In this document: one piece after another, positions 54,026 to 63,046 of the stretch
Numbering within the stretch: position 1 is the first letter of the stretch
Layout: each line of letters starts with the position of its first letter
Assembly: GCA_040385525.1 (NCBI GenBank)
Contig: JAZKHE010000003.1
Span: 52,492-116,491, forward strand
Length of the DNA: 64,000 bases
DNA from: JAZKHE01 sp040385525
GTDB taxonomy: Bacteria > Bacteroidota > Bacteroidia > UBA4408
Reading direction: 5' to 3'
Made by a program: the position numbers and the translations under genes
Notes under the pieces: generated by a model
Told to the model about the DNA's origin: nothing
The model's input: only the letters and a program-made list of their open reading frames with translations
Database searches by the model: none

Positions 54026-54715
54026 TTAGCTTGTAAAAGGTATACTAAATAGATTTGTTTCGAATAATATTGATTCTTTTTTAGAATAGTCTGCAATTAT
54101 TTTAATGGCTATAATACAATGAATAAGTTCAACAAAATTAAATACTATAAACATTTTTGTTGAAAACATAATTTGTTCTATTGTATCACTTTTAGAATAG
54201 ATTTTACTTAAAACTGATTCCGTTGTTCTTGCCGCTAACCAAAAGAACCACCATACTCCTATAAATGGCAATTTTGTTTTTTCAACCGAAATTCCTTTTT
54301 CATCTATTAAATAATTATCTGTTTTTTCATATAATTCTTTCATTATTTGATATGGGCGAAAAAGACTAATTATAGGTGTAACCCATGCCCAAATAGCCCA
54401 ATTATCAGTATGCATTGTGTTTGCAATTAAACCTAAATTATAATAAGCTCTTCTAAACCAATAAATAAATGCAACACCAGAAACTATTATAAATAATAAG
54501 CTAATTAAATTAATAATTTGCTGTCTCTTATCGTTATTATCTGCTACAAGTTGACTTATTGATAAACCATTCATTACGGAATCAATAAGGTCGTATTGCA
54601 AATAATTTGAAAGCATAGAAATTATTTCAATTGTAAAAACAATCCAAATTCCAATAATTGCATACTTTGCTCTTTTATCGTTTGGCTTAAAGATGATAAT
54701 TGATTCTGTTGTCAT
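54026..54715 (-). CDS. DUF4328 membrane protein
   Basis: 229 residues with about five membrane helices. The central YWFRRAYYNLGLI and DNWAIWAWVTPIISLFRPYQ are the hallmark of DUF4328. The family is widespread and of unknown role. The C-terminus (after about 195) is a membrane helix followed by a short polar tail. It is convergent with the S4 gene and lies 46 bases after the SRPBCC gene start region on the same strand, so they may form one transcript. Confidence 0.82.
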   Translation of the reverse strand: MTTESIIIFKPNDKRAKYAIIGIWIVFTIEIISMLSNYLQYDLIDSVMNGLSISQLVADNNDKRQQIINLISLLFIIVSGVAFIYWFRRAYYNLGLIANTMHTDNWAIWAWVTPIISLFRPYQIMKELYEKTDNYLIDEKGISVEKTKLPFIGVWWFFWLAARTTESVLSKIYSKSDTIEQIMFSTKMFIVFNFVELIHCIIAIKIIADYSKKESILFETNLFSIPFTS

Positions 54716-54761
54716 AAGAATTCTTTAAAAAAGCAAGTTTGATTATAGTATGAAATAAATT

Positions 54762-55610
54762 TTAATTTTTCTCAGCTATGGCTTTTACATTTGCTAAAGC
54801 TTTAGGGAAAATATCATTCATGTGTTCAATATTTTCGGGCGACATATCAATTTCTACTTCGAGTAAAATTTCGTTGCCGTTTTGTTTTAAAGTGTAATTT
54901 TCAAAACAGCCTGTCCATTTTTCTGCTTCATCATCTATAGCTTGTTCTTCAAAATTTTTAATTTCGCCAATGTGTTGAAACATTACGTTTTTATTTGGCA
55001 CTAAAAAAAATACATTGCTATAAAGACCTCCACCGCTTGGCGATAAAAAATGAATTCTTCCACCTTGCTTTAAATCGCCTTTATAGTGCGAACCTTCAGT
55101 AAACGCACTTGTCCATTGTCGGTAGGTTTCGTCGTTAAATAATGTGTTCCATACTTTTTCGGGCGATGCATTTATTGTTGTTGTGTATTTAATTTTTTTT
55201 AAACCGTTGATGTAATTTTTTAAAATGCTCATAAAGCCATCCCAACCCATTTTATAATTTTCGGGCGCAAAAGCTGCGCCGCCATCTGCAAAATTTTCTA
55301 TTCCTTGGTGTGTTAAGGTAACTTTTGTTTGATTGTTTTCTTCTTGCAAATGCCAGGTAACAATGCTTTCGCCTTTGCTATGACTAGGATGAGTCCAGGT
55401 GTGCGAAAACTTTTTGTTGGTTTCAATTTCTTTTATAACACAGCGGTGGTGGTATTCTTTTTTATCGCTTTCGTAAAAATTAAATGTTTTGCCAACTTCT
55501 AAAACAAAATCAGGAATATCAAAATACCATTCTTTCATTTGTTGAATTTCTGTTAATGCCGCCCAAATTTTAGTTGCTGGCGCTTTAATTATTATTGAAG
55601 AAGTTACCAT
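54762..55610 (-). CDS. Protein with two AHSA1/SRPBCC domains
   Basis: 282 residues with two related START-fold domains. The first (about 1-137) begins VTSSIIIKAPATKIWAALTE. The second (about 143-280) begins YTTTINASPEKVWNTLFND. Both have the later KVTLTHQGIENF- or LLEVEIDMSPEN-type strand seen in activator of Hsp90 ATPase homologues. Two-domain members are common in Bacteroidota; ligand binding is assumed but the ligand is unknown. The next minus-strand gene, DUF4328, follows. Confidence 0.85.
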   Translation of the reverse strand: MVTSSIIIKAPATKIWAALTEIQQMKEWYFDIPDFVLEVGKTFNFYESDKKEYHHRCVIKEIETNKKFSHTWTHPSHSKGESIVTWHLQEENNQTKVTLTHQGIENFADGGAAFAPENYKMGWDGFMSILKNYINGLKKIKYTTTINASPEKVWNTLFNDETYRQWTSAFTEGSHYKGDLKQGGRIHFLSPSGGGLYSNVFFLVPNKNVMFQHIGEIKNFEEQAIDDEAEKWTGCFENYTLKQNGNEILLEVEIDMSPENIEHMNDIFPKALANVKAIAEKN

Positions 55611-55737
55611 GGTTTTTTTGTTGTAATAAATATGAATTTAAATATATAAACTATAAATTAATTTTTGCAATAAAATTATTAATAGTATAACAGTTATTTT
55701 TAAAATTCAAAGTTATGTAAGGTGGTTGCTCCTTCTT

Positions 55738-55771
55738 CCAAAAGGCTGCAAGGTACGAAGCAGTCTTTTGG
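55738..55771. other. Hairpin in a GC-richer intergenic patch
   Basis: CCAAAAGGCTGC, a 10-base loop and GCAGTCTTTTGG (11 of 12 pair). The patch around it (about 55718-55860) is richer in G and C than its flanks and contains CGCCGACGCAAACT on the minus strand, which resembles other dispersed Bacteroidota sequences from memory. No gene is visible. Confidence 0.45.
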
Positions 55772-55878
55772 TTTTTGTTTTGCTCATTAGTTTGCGTCGG
55801 CGTTCCTTCTCGCAAATTTTGGAGCTATTTATTTTACAAGCCCAAGCGGACACTTGAGCCAGAATTGAATTTGAAAAT

Positions 55879-56262
55879 TTAACTAGTTTTTCTTTGTAAC
55901 TTATTACTAATTAGAAAGAAAGATTCCCAAATTACAAATCCTGCAATTAAATTAGAAAGTGTTATGTCCCAAAAACCATAAAGGCCAAGATTACTTTTTA
56001 TAAGTTGAATAGTTAACATTAAAAAAACAACACCAAAAATAAGAGTAGATAAAACCAAAGTCCAAACAATTTTTTTTGTCCAGTTTAGCTTAATTGCTAT
56101 TAAACCAAATATTAAATGAACAATTACTATACCTGGAATTATTGCTAAAGTCATCCCTTTGTATCTGTCTCCGGTAATACTGATTAAAATCATTGTCGTC
56201 AAATATGGTATTACGATTGTGAGACTAATCAGTAATAAATAATACAAAAGTTTTTTTTTCAT
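55879..56262 (-). CDS. Small membrane protein of unknown function
   Basis: 127 residues with four membrane helices (about 5-27, 38-60, 67-90, 97-117) and a basic C-terminus (SNKLQRKTS). No family is recognised. The start at 56262 (MKKKLLYYLLLISLT) is natural. It lies between the SRPBCC gene and the ureohydrolase on the same strand, but with GC-richer and repeat-like DNA on both sides, which suggests an accessory gene. Confidence 0.6.
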   Translation of the reverse strand: MKKKLLYYLLLISLTIVIPYLTTMILISITGDRYKGMTLAIIPGIVIVHLIFGLIAIKLNWTKKIVWTLVLSTLIFGVVFLMLTIQLIKSNLGLYGFWDITLSNLIAGFVIWESFFLISNKLQRKTS

Positions 56263-56325
56263 AAAAATATTTTTTTACTATTAAAATGCTTTTGAGAAAC
56301 TTAGTTTAAGTTACGTTTTGAGTTT

Positions 56326-56352
56326 AGATTCTTTAACGTGTTCTGAATGTCA
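56326..56352 (-). repeat. Dispersed TGACATTCAGAAC-type element
   Basis: On the minus strand TGACATTCAGAACACG then TTAAAGAATCT, a drifted copy of the same family as at 14351. A low-complexity stretch (CATAACTCAACACTCATAAC) follows to 56376. Confidence 0.6.
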
Positions 56353-56376
56353 AACTCATAACTCAACACTCATAAC

Positions 56377-57432
56377 TCAAAACCTTCCGTTAGACAACGC
56401 CATTAAATTACACATGCGGTATAAAATGCGTCCGCCAACGTTTGCATCCCAATCGCTATTGCCTGGGCCAACTTCGTTTAAATCGCAACCAATAATTGTG
56501 CGTCCGCTTTCTACCAACAATTGTATAATGTAAAGTGCTTCTTCAAACTCAAAACCTCCTGCAACTGGTGTACCTGTGTTGGGGCATAGTTTAGGGTCTA
56601 AGGCATCAATATCAAAACTGATGTACACTTTTTTTGGTAAATCTTTTATAATAGAGCTGTAAATTTTTTTAATGGTTTCGCCTTCAAACTGACGGTGTTT
56701 TATGTCTCTATCAAAATATGTTTTTACTCTTCCTTTTGATGTATTAATTATGTTTACTTCTTCTTCGCAATAATCGCGAATTCCTACTTGCACTAATTTT
56801 TCTACTTGTTTAACTTTTAAAACATTATACATAATAGATGCATGCGAGTATTCAAAACCTTCGTAAGCATTGCGTAAATCGGCATGTGCATCTAAATGTA
56901 AAATTCCAAAACTTTTGTGTTGTTCTGCCAAAGCTTCAACAATACCAAGTGGTGTGCTGTGGTCGCCACCCAAACCGCAAACTAATTTACCTTGTTTAAG
57001 GTGTAATAATGTTTTCTTTTTTACCCATTCTTTAAAAGCTTTTCCTTCTTTGTTTATTTCTAAACGTATGGTTTGCATGGTTTTGTTTTTCTCCCACGTT
57101 TTTCCTTCTTCTAAAAGGGCAATATATTTTTCTGCTTTTTTGCGTAATCTATCGCTGGTGCTTAACCATTTGGCAGAAATCTCATCCATGGCAATGCCTA
57201 ATTTCCAAGCATCTTTTATATAAGGTTCGTATAAATCAATTTGAAACGAAGCATCGTAAACAGCTTCTGGTCCGCGTGCAGTACCTGCGCTGTAAGAAAC
57301 GGTAACTTCCCAAGGCATTGGTAAAATAACTACTTCGGCTTCGCTAACGGTAAATGGTAAACCAAAAATGGTGTTGTCTTTATTACCAATATCGTTTGGG
57401 TTAAAATTTTTTATTTTTTCTGCTTTGCTCAT
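56377..57432 (-). CDS. Ureohydrolase (agmatinase/arginase family)
   Basis: 351 residues. The metal ligands of the dimanganese site are in GGDHSTPLG, LHLDAHADLRNAYEG and YISFDIDALDPKLCPNTG. The N-terminal PMPWEVTVSYSAGTARGPEA is typical of the agmatinase branch. It cleaves the guanidino group of agmatine or a related compound. It is longer than standard SpeB (about 305 residues) because of an insertion of about 50 residues around 100-150 (LSTSDRLRKKAEKYIALLEE). No arginine decarboxylase is adjacent, so the substrate is inferred. Confidence 0.85.
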   Translation of the reverse strand: MSKAEKIKNFNPNDIGNKDNTIFGLPFTVSEAEVVILPMPWEVTVSYSAGTARGPEAVYDASFQIDLYEPYIKDAWKLGIAMDEISAKWLSTSDRLRKKAEKYIALLEEGKTWEKNKTMQTIRLEINKEGKAFKEWVKKKTLLHLKQGKLVCGLGGDHSTPLGIVEALAEQHKSFGILHLDAHADLRNAYEGFEYSHASIMYNVLKVKQVEKLVQVGIRDYCEEEVNIINTSKGRVKTYFDRDIKHRQFEGETIKKIYSSIIKDLPKKVYISFDIDALDPKLCPNTGTPVAGGFEFEEALYIIQLLVESGRTIIGCDLNEVGPGNSDWDANVGGRILYRMCNLMALSNGRF

Positions 57433-57483
57433 TATTATGGTTTTTGGTTGACAGTTTTTGGTTTATAGTTTTTTTGTTGATAG
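57433..57483. repeat. Low-complexity tract
   Basis: Units TTATGGTTTTTGGTTGACAG and TTTTTGGTTTATAG, like the tract at 3966-4055. It is non-coding and lies just upstream of the ureohydrolase gene. Confidence 0.5.
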
Positions 57484-57545
57484 ACAAATATAAAAGTTTA
57501 ATTGAGTACAAATTATAGGTTGAACAAAAACAAAAAGTAGTTACA

Positions 57546-57597
57546 GTTTAAAGTTTTAGCTGAATCAGAACCAGTTTTAATTCAACTACAGTTTTTG
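57546..57597 (-). pseudogene. Degenerate duplicate of the HU gene 3' end
   Basis: Aligned with 58335-58387 (the HU C-terminal codons) at about 83% with one single-base gap. After the gap it reads IKTGSDSAKTLN against HU FKAGSELAETVN. It overlaps the last 12 bases (QKL and stop) of the YcxB-like gene. It lies about 789 bases beyond HU on the same strand, with one gene between. Confidence 0.7.
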
Positions 57598-58098
57598 TCT
57601 AATTAACTCTTTCAATTCTTTAACTTCTATATCTGATAGATGCTTTTTGGGAACTATTAATGCTTGATTAACTGAGGCAAATAAAAATAAATATTGTTCT
57701 GTTTCACAAAGCTTTTCAAATGCTTTCCATTCAATTTCAGAATTCTCTGTGTCAGTTTTAAAATAAACTTTCGAGTCATTGAAGTTAATAGTACGGTGAC
57801 CAATTAGGTTAATATTCTTGCCTCCGTTAAGCACTTTGTCTGCTTGTCTTTTAATTAACCATTTTGTAAATGAGCCAAAAAAAAATAGAGCATAAGCTAA
57901 TCCCATTAATCCTAAACTATATTCATAAAAACCATAATTGCTTAGTTTATATCCCATAAAAAAAGGTATAAAAAACAAAACAGAAAACGTTATTAGTCGG
58001 TATATTATTCTATACCATTTTTTTTCAGGGCTTGACCACTGATAATAGTAATTGAATTCATAATAATCTTCCGCAGTTAGTTCAAAATTTATTGTCAT
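57586..58098 (-). CDS. YcxB-like membrane protein
   Basis: About 170 residues from the ATG at 58096-58098 (MTINFELTAEDYYEFNYYY); an ATG at 58134 would add 12 residues with no family match. Two membrane helices (about 35-53 and 57-78) are followed by a PH-like domain with GHRTINFNDSKVYFKT, WKAFEKLCETEQYLFLFAS and ALIVPKKHL. The family is widespread and of unknown role. It is the accessory gene of the third duplicated-3'-end locus: HU lies upstream, and an HU 3' fragment overlaps its last codons. Confidence 0.82.
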   Translation of the reverse strand: MTINFELTAEDYYEFNYYYQWSSPEKKWYRIIYRLITFSVLFFIPFFMGYKLSNYGFYEYSLGLMGLAYALFFFGSFTKWLIKRQADKVLNGGKNINLIGHRTINFNDSKVYFKTDTENSEIEWKAFEKLCETEQYLFLFASVNQALIVPKKHLSDIEVKELKELIRQKL

Positions 58099-58262
58099 AT
58101 ATCTATAGAGATAAGTTGCATTGTACAAACGCAAACTAAGTATATAAAAACCATATTAGCAAGTGTTTTATAAAAATATAGGCGAGAAATAACTAATAAT
58201 TCATTTAAATTTTTGAAATTAATTTTAAAAGGTCTATCCAGTAAAATAGAAGTTTATTAAAT

Positions 58263-58296
58263 AAAAAAAAGTCCCGACTTAGTCGAGACTCTTTTT
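58263..58296 (-). terminator. Terminator of the HU gene
   Basis: On the minus strand, stem AGTCTCGAC, loop TAA, stem GTCGGGACT and a run of T. It lies 21 bases after the HU stop. Confidence 0.85.
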
Positions 58297-58316
58297 AATT
58301 CAAAATAATTTTGAAA

Positions 58317-58604
58317 TTATTTTTTCTTGTTGCTGTTTACAGTTTCAGCTAATTCAGAACCAGCTTTAAATTTAACAACAGTTTTAGCTGCAATTTTAAT
58401 GTCTTTTCCAGTTTGTGGGTTACGACCAGTTCTAGCAGCTCTTTTAGCTACAGAAAAAGAACCAAAACCTACTAATGCAACTCTATCAGCTTTTTTTAAA
58501 GCTTTAGTAATTTGGTTAGTGATAGCCTCTAAAGCAGTTTTAGAATCTACTTTAGTCATTTTTGTTTCGTCAGCAATTGCGTCGATTAATTCTTGTTTGT
58601 TCAT
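58317..58604 (-). CDS. hup: DNA-binding protein HU
   Basis: 95 residues, standard length. The family signature GFGSFSVAKRAARTGRNPQT followed by GKDIKIAAKTVVKFKAGSEL forms the DNA-bending beta arms. The N-terminal MNKQELIDAIADETKMTK is typical. HU compacts and bends DNA as a dimer. It has its own promoter and terminator. A degenerate copy of its 3' end lies at 57546-57597 beyond the YcxB-like gene. Confidence 0.97.
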   Translation of the reverse strand: MNKQELIDAIADETKMTKVDSKTALEAITNQITKALKKADRVALVGFGSFSVAKRAARTGRNPQTGKDIKIAAKTVVKFKAGSELAETVNSNKKK

Positions 58605-58647
58605 TTTTTTGATTTTTAAGTTAAACTATTAATGTTAATGTTCGTAG

Positions 58648-58676
58648 CAAATATAGGTGTATAGGCTTATCTGCAA
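58648..58676 (-). promoter_or_regulatory. Promoter of the HU gene
   Basis: On the minus strand TTG (complement of 58674-58676), an 18-base spacer and TATATTTG (complement of 58648-58655) match the Bacteroidota promoter. A leader of about 40 bases precedes the ATG at 58604. Confidence 0.65.
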
Positions 58677-58774
58677 TACTTTATAGCGTAAAATCTCTTA
58701 AATTGTTAATAAAATGGCTTTTTGTTAAAAAAATAATTTAGCAATCACTTAAAAAAAAGCTTCAAAAGCATTGA

Positions 58775-59734
58775 TTATTCAACAAAAGTATTTTCATTTA
58801 GCTTAAAACCTTTTAATAATTCTTGCACAGCTAAACGTTTTTTACCCGCAAGTTGTATATCTAACAAGTTTATAAAGCCTGAATTTACTGCTACTTTCAA
58901 GTAATTTTTATTGTCAGAAATAACTGTTCCTATTTTATAAGAATGATTTTCTTCTAAAAATTCGGCTTTAAAAACTTTAACTGAAATAATTTCACCATCT
59001 CTGGAAAGGTTTGTAAATGCTGTAGGATATGGACTTAATCCTCGAATTAAATTAATAATATTTTGTGGATTTTTAGTCCAATTTATTTTGCAATCGTCTT
59101 TAAAAATTTTAGGCGCATGTTTTAATTCTGCTTCAGCAAATAAATTTTGTGGCTGAGCTTCAACTTTATTTTGTTCTATTAAATCAATTGTTTTTACTAC
59201 TAGTTTGGCGCCAGTGTTCATTAAATTATCGTGTAAATCGCCAGCACAATCATTTGGATTAATTGTTACTTTTTCGTTTAAAATAATTTTTCCTGTATCA
59301 ATATGTTCGTCTAAGAAAAAGGTGGTAACACCGCTTTCTTTTTCGCCATTAATAATAGCCCAATTTATAGGTGCTGCACCTCTGTATTGCGGTAATAACG
59401 ATGCGTGTAAGTTAAATGTTCCTTTTGCTGGCATTGCCCAAACTACTTGTGGTAACATTCTAAATGCAACTACAATTTGTAAATCGGCATTCCAATTTTT
59501 AAGTGCGGTTATAAAATTTTCGTCGCGTAACTTTTCGGGTTGCAATAAAGGTAAGTTATGTTGTAAAGCATATTGTTTAACAGCCGATTGGTGTAATTGT
59601 TGCCCTCTTCCGGCAGGTTTATCAGGCACTGTAACAACGCCTACAACATTGTATCCGCTTTTAACAATTGCATCTAAAATGGTAACTGCAAATTCGGGCG
59701 TACCCATAAAAACAATACGTAAATTTTTATTCAT
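58775..59734 (-). CDS. fmt: Methionyl-tRNA formyltransferase
   Basis: 319 residues. The formyl-transfer site is NLHASLLPQYRGAAPINWAI and DEHIDTGKIILNE, with FMGTPEFAVTILD at the start and the C-terminal domain from about 205 (LIRGLSPYPTAFT). It transfers formyl from 10-formyl-THF to Met-tRNA for initiation. It is a single gene on the minus strand; the upstream neighbour (59753-60286) runs the same way and ends 18 bases before its start. def is not in the window. Confidence 0.95.
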   Translation of the reverse strand: MNKNLRIVFMGTPEFAVTILDAIVKSGYNVVGVVTVPDKPAGRGQQLHQSAVKQYALQHNLPLLQPEKLRDENFITALKNWNADLQIVVAFRMLPQVVWAMPAKGTFNLHASLLPQYRGAAPINWAIINGEKESGVTTFFLDEHIDTGKIILNEKVTINPNDCAGDLHDNLMNTGAKLVVKTIDLIEQNKVEAQPQNLFAEAELKHAPKIFKDDCKINWTKNPQNIINLIRGLSPYPTAFTNLSRDGEIISVKVFKAEFLEENHSYKIGTVISDNKNYLKVAVNSGFINLLDIQLAGKKRLAVQELLKGFKLNENTFVE

Positions 59735-59752
59735 CTTTTTAAAAGTTAAAGT

Positions 59753-60286
59753 TTAATGACTGATTTCTGCAAGTATTTGAATTGTTTCAGGGTCAGTAGT
59801 TGAAATACGTAATAGTAATTTATCGTTTATTTCTAATGGAGGCTTTCTATATCCTAATTGTTTTTTATATTTTATTCCATCGTATTCATAACTCATAATA
59901 GCATATGTTCCCTTATGTTTACCATCCATTATTGTAAAATATCCAGAAACATACCCTTCAACTAATACAGAAGAATTGTTCAGCATATTATTGCAATAAC
60001 GTTCATTTGCATAATCAAGCCCAAACCAAAATGAACCAGCAACTGAAAACACTATCAAACTGTCTATAAATTTAATTGTTCCGTAATTTAATTTTAAGTT
60101 AAATATTTTTTCATCGAAATAAGTAAGCCACAAATAAGCAGGAAAACTAAGTGTTAGCACAAAAAAAATTAAGGTGTAACTAGATTTATGTGCGTACAAA
60201 ATGAAAAAAGTGCTAAAAATAATTGTCACAATGAGTGAAATAACAAACCCGTACCATTTTTTCCAAATAAATTTTCTGTTCAGCAT
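59753..60286 (-). CDS. Unknown protein with four N-terminal membrane helices
   Basis: About 177 residues from the ATG at 60284-60286 (MLNRKFIWKKWYGFVISL); the 13 residues from 60325 overlap the promoter region of the divergent gene. Helices lie at about 10-30, 37-53, 71-89 and possibly one more, followed by a soluble C-terminal domain from about 95 (SVLVEGYVSGYFTIMDGKHK to IQILAEISH) with beta character. No family is recognised. It lies 18 bases upstream of fmt on the same strand. Confidence 0.6.
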   Translation of the reverse strand: MLNRKFIWKKWYGFVISLIVTIIFSTFFILYAHKSSYTLIFFVLTLSFPAYLWLTYFDEKIFNLKLNYGTIKFIDSLIVFSVAGSFWFGLDYANERYCNNMLNNSSVLVEGYVSGYFTIMDGKHKGTYAIMSYEYDGIKYKKQLGYRKPPLEINDKLLLRISTTDPETIQILAEISH

Positions 60287-60347
60287 CCCTAAAATTGTAA
60301 TTTTCAAATGTACTAAATTCAACATACCAACTATTCAACAAATAGCT

Positions 60348-60355
60348 TAACTTTG
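60348..60355 (+). promoter_or_regulatory. Candidate -7 element for the rRNA methyltransferase gene
   Basis: TAACTTTG fits TAnnTTTG and lies 16 bases before the ATG at 60372. No -33 TTG is seen. Confidence 0.4.
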
Positions 60356-60371
60356 AACAAATTTTTTAACA

Positions 60372-61565
60372 ATGACAGAGAGAGCAAAAGTTATATTAGG
60401 TTCAGGTAAAGATTTATCAATACGTCGTTTTCACCCTTGGATTTTTTCGGGTGCAATTAAAAAAATAAAAGGCGAAGTGCAAGAAGGTGATGTGGTAGAA
60501 ATTTATTCTAATCACGATGAACCATTAGGTTTAGGGCATTATCAAATAGGAAGTATTGCTGTGCGTGTTTTTTATTTTGGCAATGAGTTTCCAGAATTGA
60601 ATCATGAATTTTGGAAAAGCAAAATACAATCAGCTTACGATTACCGCAAACAATTAGGATTAATTGATAATGCGACTACAAATGTTTATCGTTTTTTGTT
60701 TGCCGAAGGTGACGGAATGCCGGGTTTAATAGCCGATTTTTATAATGGAACAATGGTTTTGCAAACGCATTCAATTGGTATGCATTTAATTAAAGCAGAA
60801 TTGATTGAAGCGCTTAAAGCTGTATTTGGAAAATCGTTAACAGCGATTTACGATAAAAGCGAAGAAACAATGCCTAAAATGAGTCCGATAAAAGCAGAAA
60901 ATAAATTGCTTTGGGGAGAAGTTAAAACAAATAGTGTTTTAGAAAATAATTGCAAATTTGAAATTAATTGGGAAACTGGTCAAAAAACGGGTTTCTTTAT
61001 TGACCAACGTGAGAACAGAGATTTGTTAGCCAAATACAGCAACGGAAAAAAAGTATTGAATACGTTTTGTTATTCTGGCGGATTTTCTGTTTACGCATTG
61101 CAAGCAGGAGCAGAACTTGTGCACTCGGTTGATAGTTCTAAAAAAGCAATTGAATTAACAGACAACAACATAAAATTAAATTTTGGTGAAACAGAAAAAC
61201 ACCAATCGTTTGCGATAGATACCTTTAATTTTTTCGATAATTCGAAAGAAGAGTACGATATTATTATTTTAGATCCACCAGCATTTGCTAAGCATCAAAA
61301 TGTAAAACATAACGCAGTGCAAGGTTACAAACGTTTAAATGCAGAAGCTTTTAGAAGAATAAAACCAGGCGGATTATTATTTACTTTTTCTTGTTCGCAA
61401 GTAGTAGATAAATTTTTGTTTAACAGTACGGTTATGTCAGCAGCTATTCAGTCGGGGAGAAAAGTAAGATTATTACATTATTTATCTCAACCAACCGATC
61501 ATGCGCATAGCATTTATCATCCAGAAGGCGAATATTTAAAAGGGCTTGTGTTGCAAGTAGAATAA
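60372..61565 (+). CDS. RlmI-like 23S rRNA (cytosine-5)-methyltransferase
   Basis: 397 residues. An N-terminal PUA domain (about 1-80, LGSGKDLSIRRFHPWIFSGA) is followed by an EEHEE-type linker and a Rossmann methyltransferase. The SAM site is NTFCYSGGFSVYALQAGA with HSVDSSKKA. The catalytic loop is LDPPAFAKH, followed by TFSCSQVV. The family methylates 23S rRNA C1962. The exact target in Bacteroidota is inferred from homology. It directly abuts the MATE gene. Confidence 0.9.
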   Translation: MTERAKVILGSGKDLSIRRFHPWIFSGAIKKIKGEVQEGDVVEIYSNHDEPLGLGHYQIGSIAVRVFYFGNEFPELNHEFWKSKIQSAYDYRKQLGLIDNATTNVYRFLFAEGDGMPGLIADFYNGTMVLQTHSIGMHLIKAELIEALKAVFGKSLTAIYDKSEETMPKMSPIKAENKLLWGEVKTNSVLENNCKFEINWETGQKTGFFIDQRENRDLLAKYSNGKKVLNTFCYSGGFSVYALQAGAELVHSVDSSKKAIELTDNNIKLNFGETEKHQSFAIDTFNFFDNSKEEYDIIILDPPAFAKHQNVKHNAVQGYKRLNAEAFRRIKPGGLLFTFSCSQVVDKFLFNSTVMSAAIQSGRKVRLLHYLSQPTDHAHSIYHPEGEYLKGLVLQVE

Positions 61566-62894
61566 ATGCAAGCAGAAAATTCCTATAAATACATTTGGAA
61601 AATTTCTTATCCTATAATTTTAGGTGGTGTTGCGCAAACTGTAATTAATGTTACCGACACTGCTTTTATGGGTAGAGTTAGCGAAGTTGCAATTGGTGCA
61701 TCGGCCATTGCAGCTTTGTTTTACGTTACTTTTTATATTTTAGGATTTGGTTTTAGCATTGGCGCACAAATATTAATTGCACGTTTAGATGGCGAAAAAA
61801 ATCATATTCAAATAGGAAAAGTTTTTTCGCACACTTTGTATTTTTTATTGATGCTGGCAACAGTTGTTTTTGTGTTTTTAAAATGGTTTAGTCCTGCTGT
61901 GTTAAATTATTTTGTGAGTTCGAAAGCAGTATTGCAAGCTAGTTTAGATTATATTGATTACCGCGCTTGGGGCATATTTTTTGCATTTATTGGATTAGCT
62001 ATTCGTTCTTTTTTTGTTGGAATTTCAAATACAAGAATTGTAATTTATACCACATTAATTTCTGCAATTAGCAATATAATTTTAAACTATATTTTTGTTT
62101 TTGGTAACGAAAGTATAGAGCCAATGGGCATAGGAGGTTCTGCCTTAGCAAGTTCTTTATCAGAAGTTTTGGCTACATTGTTTGCCATATTTTATGTATA
62201 TCGAAAAAAAGGAATTGAAATTTATAAACTTTTTCCTTTTTCAAAATTAAATACAACTACAGTAAAACAAATATTAAATATGGCTGTGCCTATCATGTTT
62301 CAGAGCTTTATAGCATTGTTTTCGTGGTTTGTATTTTTTATGATTGTTGAACAAATGGGCGAACGACCTTTAGCGATTTCTAATTTAGTTAGAAACGTAT
62401 ATATGGTTTTAATGATTCCTTTAATGGGATTTGGTAGCGCAACAAATACTTTGGTTAGTAATGCAATTGGTCAAGGGTATTCAAAACCAAAAGTTTTTCA
62501 ATTAATTAATAAAATAATGTTTTTTAGTTTTGCTTTAACACTTGCAATTACTTTGCTAAACATGCTGATGCCAGAATTGGTGCTTTCTATTTTTACAAAC
62601 GATGCTGAATTAATAAAACAAACTATTCCGTCGTTATGGATAATTTCTGGCTCCATACAATTGTTTGCATTAACTAATGTTTTGTTGTGTTCGGTTTCTG
62701 GAACAGGAAATACAGTTGCTTCGTTAGTTATAGAAGTAATTACAATATTGTTTTACTTGTTTGCTACATACTTAATGGCAGTAAAATGGAAATATTCAAT
62801 AGAGTGGGTGTGGAGTGTAGAGTATGTTTACTTTGGATTTATGGGCGCGTTATCTTTTGTCTATTTGAGATACGGAAAGTGGAGTAAGGGTTAG
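61566..62894 (+). CDS. MATE-family efflux transporter
   Basis: 442 residues with twelve membrane helices in two related halves. YPIILGGVAQTVINVTDTAFMG opens the first half, and NMAVPIMFQSFIALFSWFVF opens the second. MATE proteins export cationic compounds in exchange for Na+ or H+. The substrate is unknown. The ATG immediately follows the methyltransferase stop. Confidence 0.92.
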   Translation: MQAENSYKYIWKISYPIILGGVAQTVINVTDTAFMGRVSEVAIGASAIAALFYVTFYILGFGFSIGAQILIARLDGEKNHIQIGKVFSHTLYFLLMLATVVFVFLKWFSPAVLNYFVSSKAVLQASLDYIDYRAWGIFFAFIGLAIRSFFVGISNTRIVIYTTLISAISNIILNYIFVFGNESIEPMGIGGSALASSLSEVLATLFAIFYVYRKKGIEIYKLFPFSKLNTTTVKQILNMAVPIMFQSFIALFSWFVFFMIVEQMGERPLAISNLVRNVYMVLMIPLMGFGSATNTLVSNAIGQGYSKPKVFQLINKIMFFSFALTLAITLLNMLMPELVLSIFTNDAELIKQTIPSLWIISGSIQLFALTNVLLCSVSGTGNTVASLVIEVITILFYLFATYLMAVKWKYSIEWVWSVEYVYFGFMGALSFVYLRYGKWSKG

Positions 62895-63046
62895 GTTGTA
62901 TGTTGTCCGATGTATTTTGTAGATTGTATTTTGTACGTTGATAATAGTATTAGATGAATAAATTTTTAAATCACCAATTTCACTAATTTCCTAATTCACC
63001 AATTCCCTAATTCACCAATTTCCTAATTAACAGATTTCCCAATTCC
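62895..63046. repeat. Low-complexity tract
   Basis: GTTGTATGTTGTCCGATG-like units followed by CACCAATTTCACTAATTTCC-like units, repeated imperfectly. The second type also occurs at 37703-37809. No gene is visible. Confidence 0.6.

Noticed and set aside
55738..55771. Hairpin as a terminator
   Set aside because: No gene ends toward it on the plus strand, and no T run follows on the minus strand.
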